From Pedobacter sp. (GTDB lineage: Bacteria > Bacteroidota > Bacteroidia > Sphingobacteriales > Sphingobacteriaceae), in contig JACMPF010000190.1 of the NCBI GenBank assembly GCA_014377665.1, positions 1-56,682 on the forward strand: a stretch of 56,682 nt of DNA, written 5' to 3'. The position numbers and the translations under genes were made by a program. This document shows positions 54,218 to 56,682 of this stretch, in pieces (the first letter of the stretch is position 1; each line of letters opens with the position of its first letter). Under the pieces are notes generated by a model. That model saw nothing but the letters and a program-made list of their open reading frames with translations. It ran no database searches and was not told where the DNA came from.

Positions 54218-56149
54218 TTATTTACGTTGAAATTCTGGAGAGCCAATGATAACGCCTACTACTTGCGCCAACATGCTATTGTTTGTTTTTTGGGTTGTTG
54301 CGGTCTTGCGTTTAGCACTGGAATCTGGTATGGCTTCTGGCATCATTCCGATTTCGCCAGCCATCATTGTATTCACCTTCGGCTGCGGTACGGGTGCCTT
54401 TTCAGCAGCTTTAGCAATTTTCATTGTCAATTCAGGATCGTTCAATAAAGGCTTTAGCCTTTCCAATGTTTTAGACAGATCGCGTTCAGGCATGATCAGT
54501 TTACTATAAGTATTTAGCGCAGCTTCAGAACTTTCAGGTTCATGGTTATTATTTAAAGCCAATAAATCTATTTTTACACCTGGTATTCGCTGAGCAGCCA
54601 ACGCTAAACCAAAGTTCATTCTATTGAGTAAAGCGCCAGTGTTGATCCAATACTGGCCACGATCCGGAAATCCGGTGGGTGCTTGATAATAGTACATCTT
54701 TTGTCCCATCTTATTGATCCAATTGTACAATTGATAGGGCTGAGTAACTTGGGCATCTAATCCCCTAACAGCACTGATTGCAAGTTCAAACGGAGACTTG
54801 GTTTTCTCTCTGAGTGACTTGGCAGACCAGAACTCTGGCGCAGAAACCATTGTTATGAGTACTTGCTTGATGTCACCATCTGTACGCAAAAATGTCATAG
54901 CCATTTTATCAACCAGTTTAGGATCTGGTTGATCATTTACGAATCTTGTAGCTATTTTTTTTGAGATGAACTTGGCTGTGGCGCTATTGTGGGCAAGCAT
55001 ATTCAATAATTCTACCCCTTCTTCATAACCACCACCAGGTGCAAACTTCTTTCCTAATATAATTTTTTCCTCATTGTCGTGCCGTGTTGGTACGAATAGA
55101 AAATCACCATCTTTTATAAAACCATTTTTAACAAGGTTGGCTGCACCAATTCGGTCTATGACTTTTTTAAAAGCGGCGCCATAGGCACCATCTTCACCGA
55201 GAGGAGCAATTGTCCAACCAGTTAAAACTCGTGCTGCCTGAGTTACGTCACTTTGTGTGTAACCACCATCCACACCGAGTGTATGAAGCTCCATCACTTC
55301 GCGGGCATAGTTTTCATTTAAGCCCCCACCTTGTTTTCTTTGCTTAATCGCTTTTACTTGCCTTTGCTTCATACCAGACATTCCCATTTGCATTTCATCT
55401 ATATCTGTGGTAGCAACAGGCTTTCCAGAACTGGTATAGTTATCTAAATAGATGAGCATTGCAGGAGATTTAGCAGTTGCCATTAGTAGGTTTGAAAATT
55501 TACCGGTCACGTTAGGACGAATCACATCCCTTTCAAACGCAGGCACATAAGCTGCACATTGATTTTTAGTGAGTGATACATTAAAATGATTGAACCAAAA
55601 GTCTGTAAGTAGCTCATGAAGCTGATTATTAGTGTAAGTAGCTCTCAGCACTTTTTGATTGATGAATTGACGGAGCAAGTCTTGCTCTTGTCCGTATCCT
55701 TTGGACTCCCTGTAGACTTGGAGCTGCTTTCTGTAAACCTTCTGATCTCCCTTTCCGATAGAATCTTTATTGATCACACCATCTTTTATAGCCATGCGTA
55801 ATACTTTAGGCTGGCGTGGATATTTATTCTGAACCTCGTCATTGGTTAAATTGATATCCTTATAGGGTTCCAACATAGATTCCAATCCCTTATCGGAGAG
55901 ATCACCATCTAATTGTCGTTGGTACCACTTCTCCAATCCTTCTTTTACTAATGCATCTACGTCACCGGATTTTGCGCCGTAGGTAAACCGACTAAGAAGA
56001 TGAGCCGCAGCCTGTCTTTCGGTTAGCCCTGCGTGTTTATAAGGAAAAGATAACTTGTAAGGCTCATTATCCTTCGGAAAAGACGAAGTCAAAACTAAAG
56101 AAGAGAGCATTGACAAACTAGCAAAAACAATCTTAACTGATGCTTTCAT
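54218..56149 (-). CDS. DUF1800-family exported protein
   Basis: A 643-residue protein with a signal peptide (MKASVKIVFASLSMLSSLVL) and the DUF1800 blocks LTERQAAAHLLSRFTYGAK, LLTDFWFNHFNVSL, LMATAKSPAMLIYLDNYTSS and NENYAREVMELHTLGVDGGY. The C-terminal 100 residues are Pro/Ala/Lys-rich. It precedes DUF1501. I start it at the ATG at 56149, where the signal peptide begins; the open frame extends 15 residues further. Confidence 0.9.
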   Translation of the reverse strand: MKASVKIVFASLSMLSSLVLTSSFPKDNEPYKLSFPYKHAGLTERQAAAHLLSRFTYGAKSGDVDALVKEGLEKWYQRQLDGDLSDKGLESMLEPYKDINLTNDEVQNKYPRQPKVLRMAIKDGVINKDSIGKGDQKVYRKQLQVYRESKGYGQEQDLLRQFINQKVLRATYTNNQLHELLTDFWFNHFNVSLTKNQCAAYVPAFERDVIRPNVTGKFSNLLMATAKSPAMLIYLDNYTSSGKPVATTDIDEMQMGMSGMKQRQVKAIKQRKQGGGLNENYAREVMELHTLGVDGGYTQSDVTQAARVLTGWTIAPLGEDGAYGAAFKKVIDRIGAANLVKNGFIKDGDFLFVPTRHDNEEKIILGKKFAPGGGYEEGVELLNMLAHNSATAKFISKKIATRFVNDQPDPKLVDKMAMTFLRTDGDIKQVLITMVSAPEFWSAKSLREKTKSPFELAISAVRGLDAQVTQPYQLYNWINKMGQKMYYYQAPTGFPDRGQYWINTGALLNRMNFGLALAAQRIPGVKIDLLALNNNHEPESSEAALNTYSKLIMPERDLSKTLERLKPLLNDPELTMKIAKAAEKAPVPQPKVNTMMAGEIGMMPEAIPDSSAKRKTATTQKTNNSMLAQVVGVIIGSPEFQRK

Positions 56150-56258
56150 ACAATTAGCTTTTATGGTTACGCAGGTATGACCTTTAAAACGCAAAAAAGA
56201 TTAAATGAAATATATGATAAGCAAAAGCTTAACAATAGGTTTATTCTATATTCTTCTG

Positions 56259-56682
56259 CTAAGGCAATTTTTCAAAGCTATTCTTTTCAATTATCCTTGA
56301 CCAGATTTCCGTATATTTTATATAATTATCGGTCCACAAAAACACCATTCGGTCAGCTTCATCGATAAAAACTGATTTTCTTACTACTTTATTTAGAAAA
56401 GACTCAAATCCGGGAGTAACACTGGCTGCTTTCTCCTGATAATTTAAATCACCAAACTGAGTATCAGACAAACTATAGCTGCCAATCATCTTACCTATAA
56501 ATTTTCCAGTTTTCACATCGTAAAGGCTAAGTGTATAATTCGATTTGGCAATCACTCTGGTTCTTTTAATCTGGTCAGGGCTTTCATTGCCGGTACCATT
56601 ATTTGTAGAAAGATAGCTCCTCAGCTCCCAGTTTCCTACCATTTTTTGATGGAGGGAGTCGAGGTTTTGGGCAGAACCTTGC
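56259..56682 (-). CDS. exported lipocalin-like protein, 5' end outside the window
   Basis: The minus-strand frame is open to the window edge and upstream of MVGNWELRSYL reads QGSAQNLDSLHQK, which looks like the end of a signal peptide, so the gene begins beyond 56682. The visible 140 residues have the 'GNWEL...' start and beta-strand pattern of lipocalin-like exported Bacteroidota proteins (DUF4923/DUF4488-like), but the family is not certain. Confidence 0.6.
   Translation of the reverse strand, partial: QGSAQNLDSLHQKMVGNWELRSYLSTNNGTGNESPDQIKRTRVIAKSNYTLSLYDVKTGKFIGKMIGSYSLSDTQFGDLNYQEKAASVTPGFESFLNKVVRKSVFIDEADRMVFLWTDNYIKYTEIWSRIIEKNSFEKLP

Overview
The window looks like a chromosome segment from a Bacteroidota species, most likely Sphingobacteriaceae (Pedobacter/Mucilaginibacter-like). 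The evidence is a complete gldKLMN set plus a PorW/SprE-like lipoprotein (type IX secretion and gliding), an F-ATPase operon with a signal-peptide-bearing AtpB, AT-rich spacers, almost no Shine-Dalgarno sequences, and several TAnnTTTG-type -7 boxes. This assignment rests on protein recognition only; no search was run.

Layout. Positions 1-8.3 kb hold a patatin-like lipase facing a seven-gene minus-strand run (flippase-like membrane protein, GT2, ABC permease, RNase HII, GT4, GcvT, ComB-like phosphatase), with ruvC divergent from its head. Positions 8.3-15 kb hold a dead DUF4349 lipoprotein gene, a small membrane protein with a strong terminator, and the minus-strand ATP synthase operon (two small membrane genes, then atpB-E-F-H-A-G; atpD and atpC are not here). 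Positions 15-31 kb are an ordered core block: porW/sprE, PBP1A and uvrC on plus, converging on gldK-L-M-N, hemD and a DUF4271 gene on minus, then a large YfhO-family protein. Positions 31-34 kb hold a spacer with a 21-bp tandem repeat, a broken gene and an intact GH32 fructan hydrolase.

From about 34.1 to 51.7 kb the character changes. This 17.5-kb stretch lies between two copies of a roughly 145-bp direct repeat; the right copy is the promoter and start codon of hemW, the left copy is an eroded duplicate. Inside, intact genes alternate with at least a dozen broken ones. The intact genes form a theme of ion, osmotic and envelope stress: an APC permease, an MscS channel, a ClC channel with a small membrane partner, a fused trehalose-6-phosphate synthase/phosphatase, a DUF389 membrane protein and a DUF305 protein. 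The broken genes include nhaA (two amber codons), an AGCS symporter, a second MscS, a second infC, a PRC-barrel protein, an ECF sigma factor, a fasciclin protein, VapC, a molybdopterin oxidoreductase, a DUF1223 protein, a peroxiredoxin and an IS200/IS605-like transposase. I read this as a decaying acquired or rearranged stress island.

Positions 51.8-56.7 kb return to core-like content: hemW, then a DUF1800/DUF1501 pair on minus and a partial exported protein at the edge. No tRNA, rRNA, CRISPR array, prophage or recognisable defence system was seen. The most notable feature is the repeat-bounded decaying island and its uneven retention of genes.
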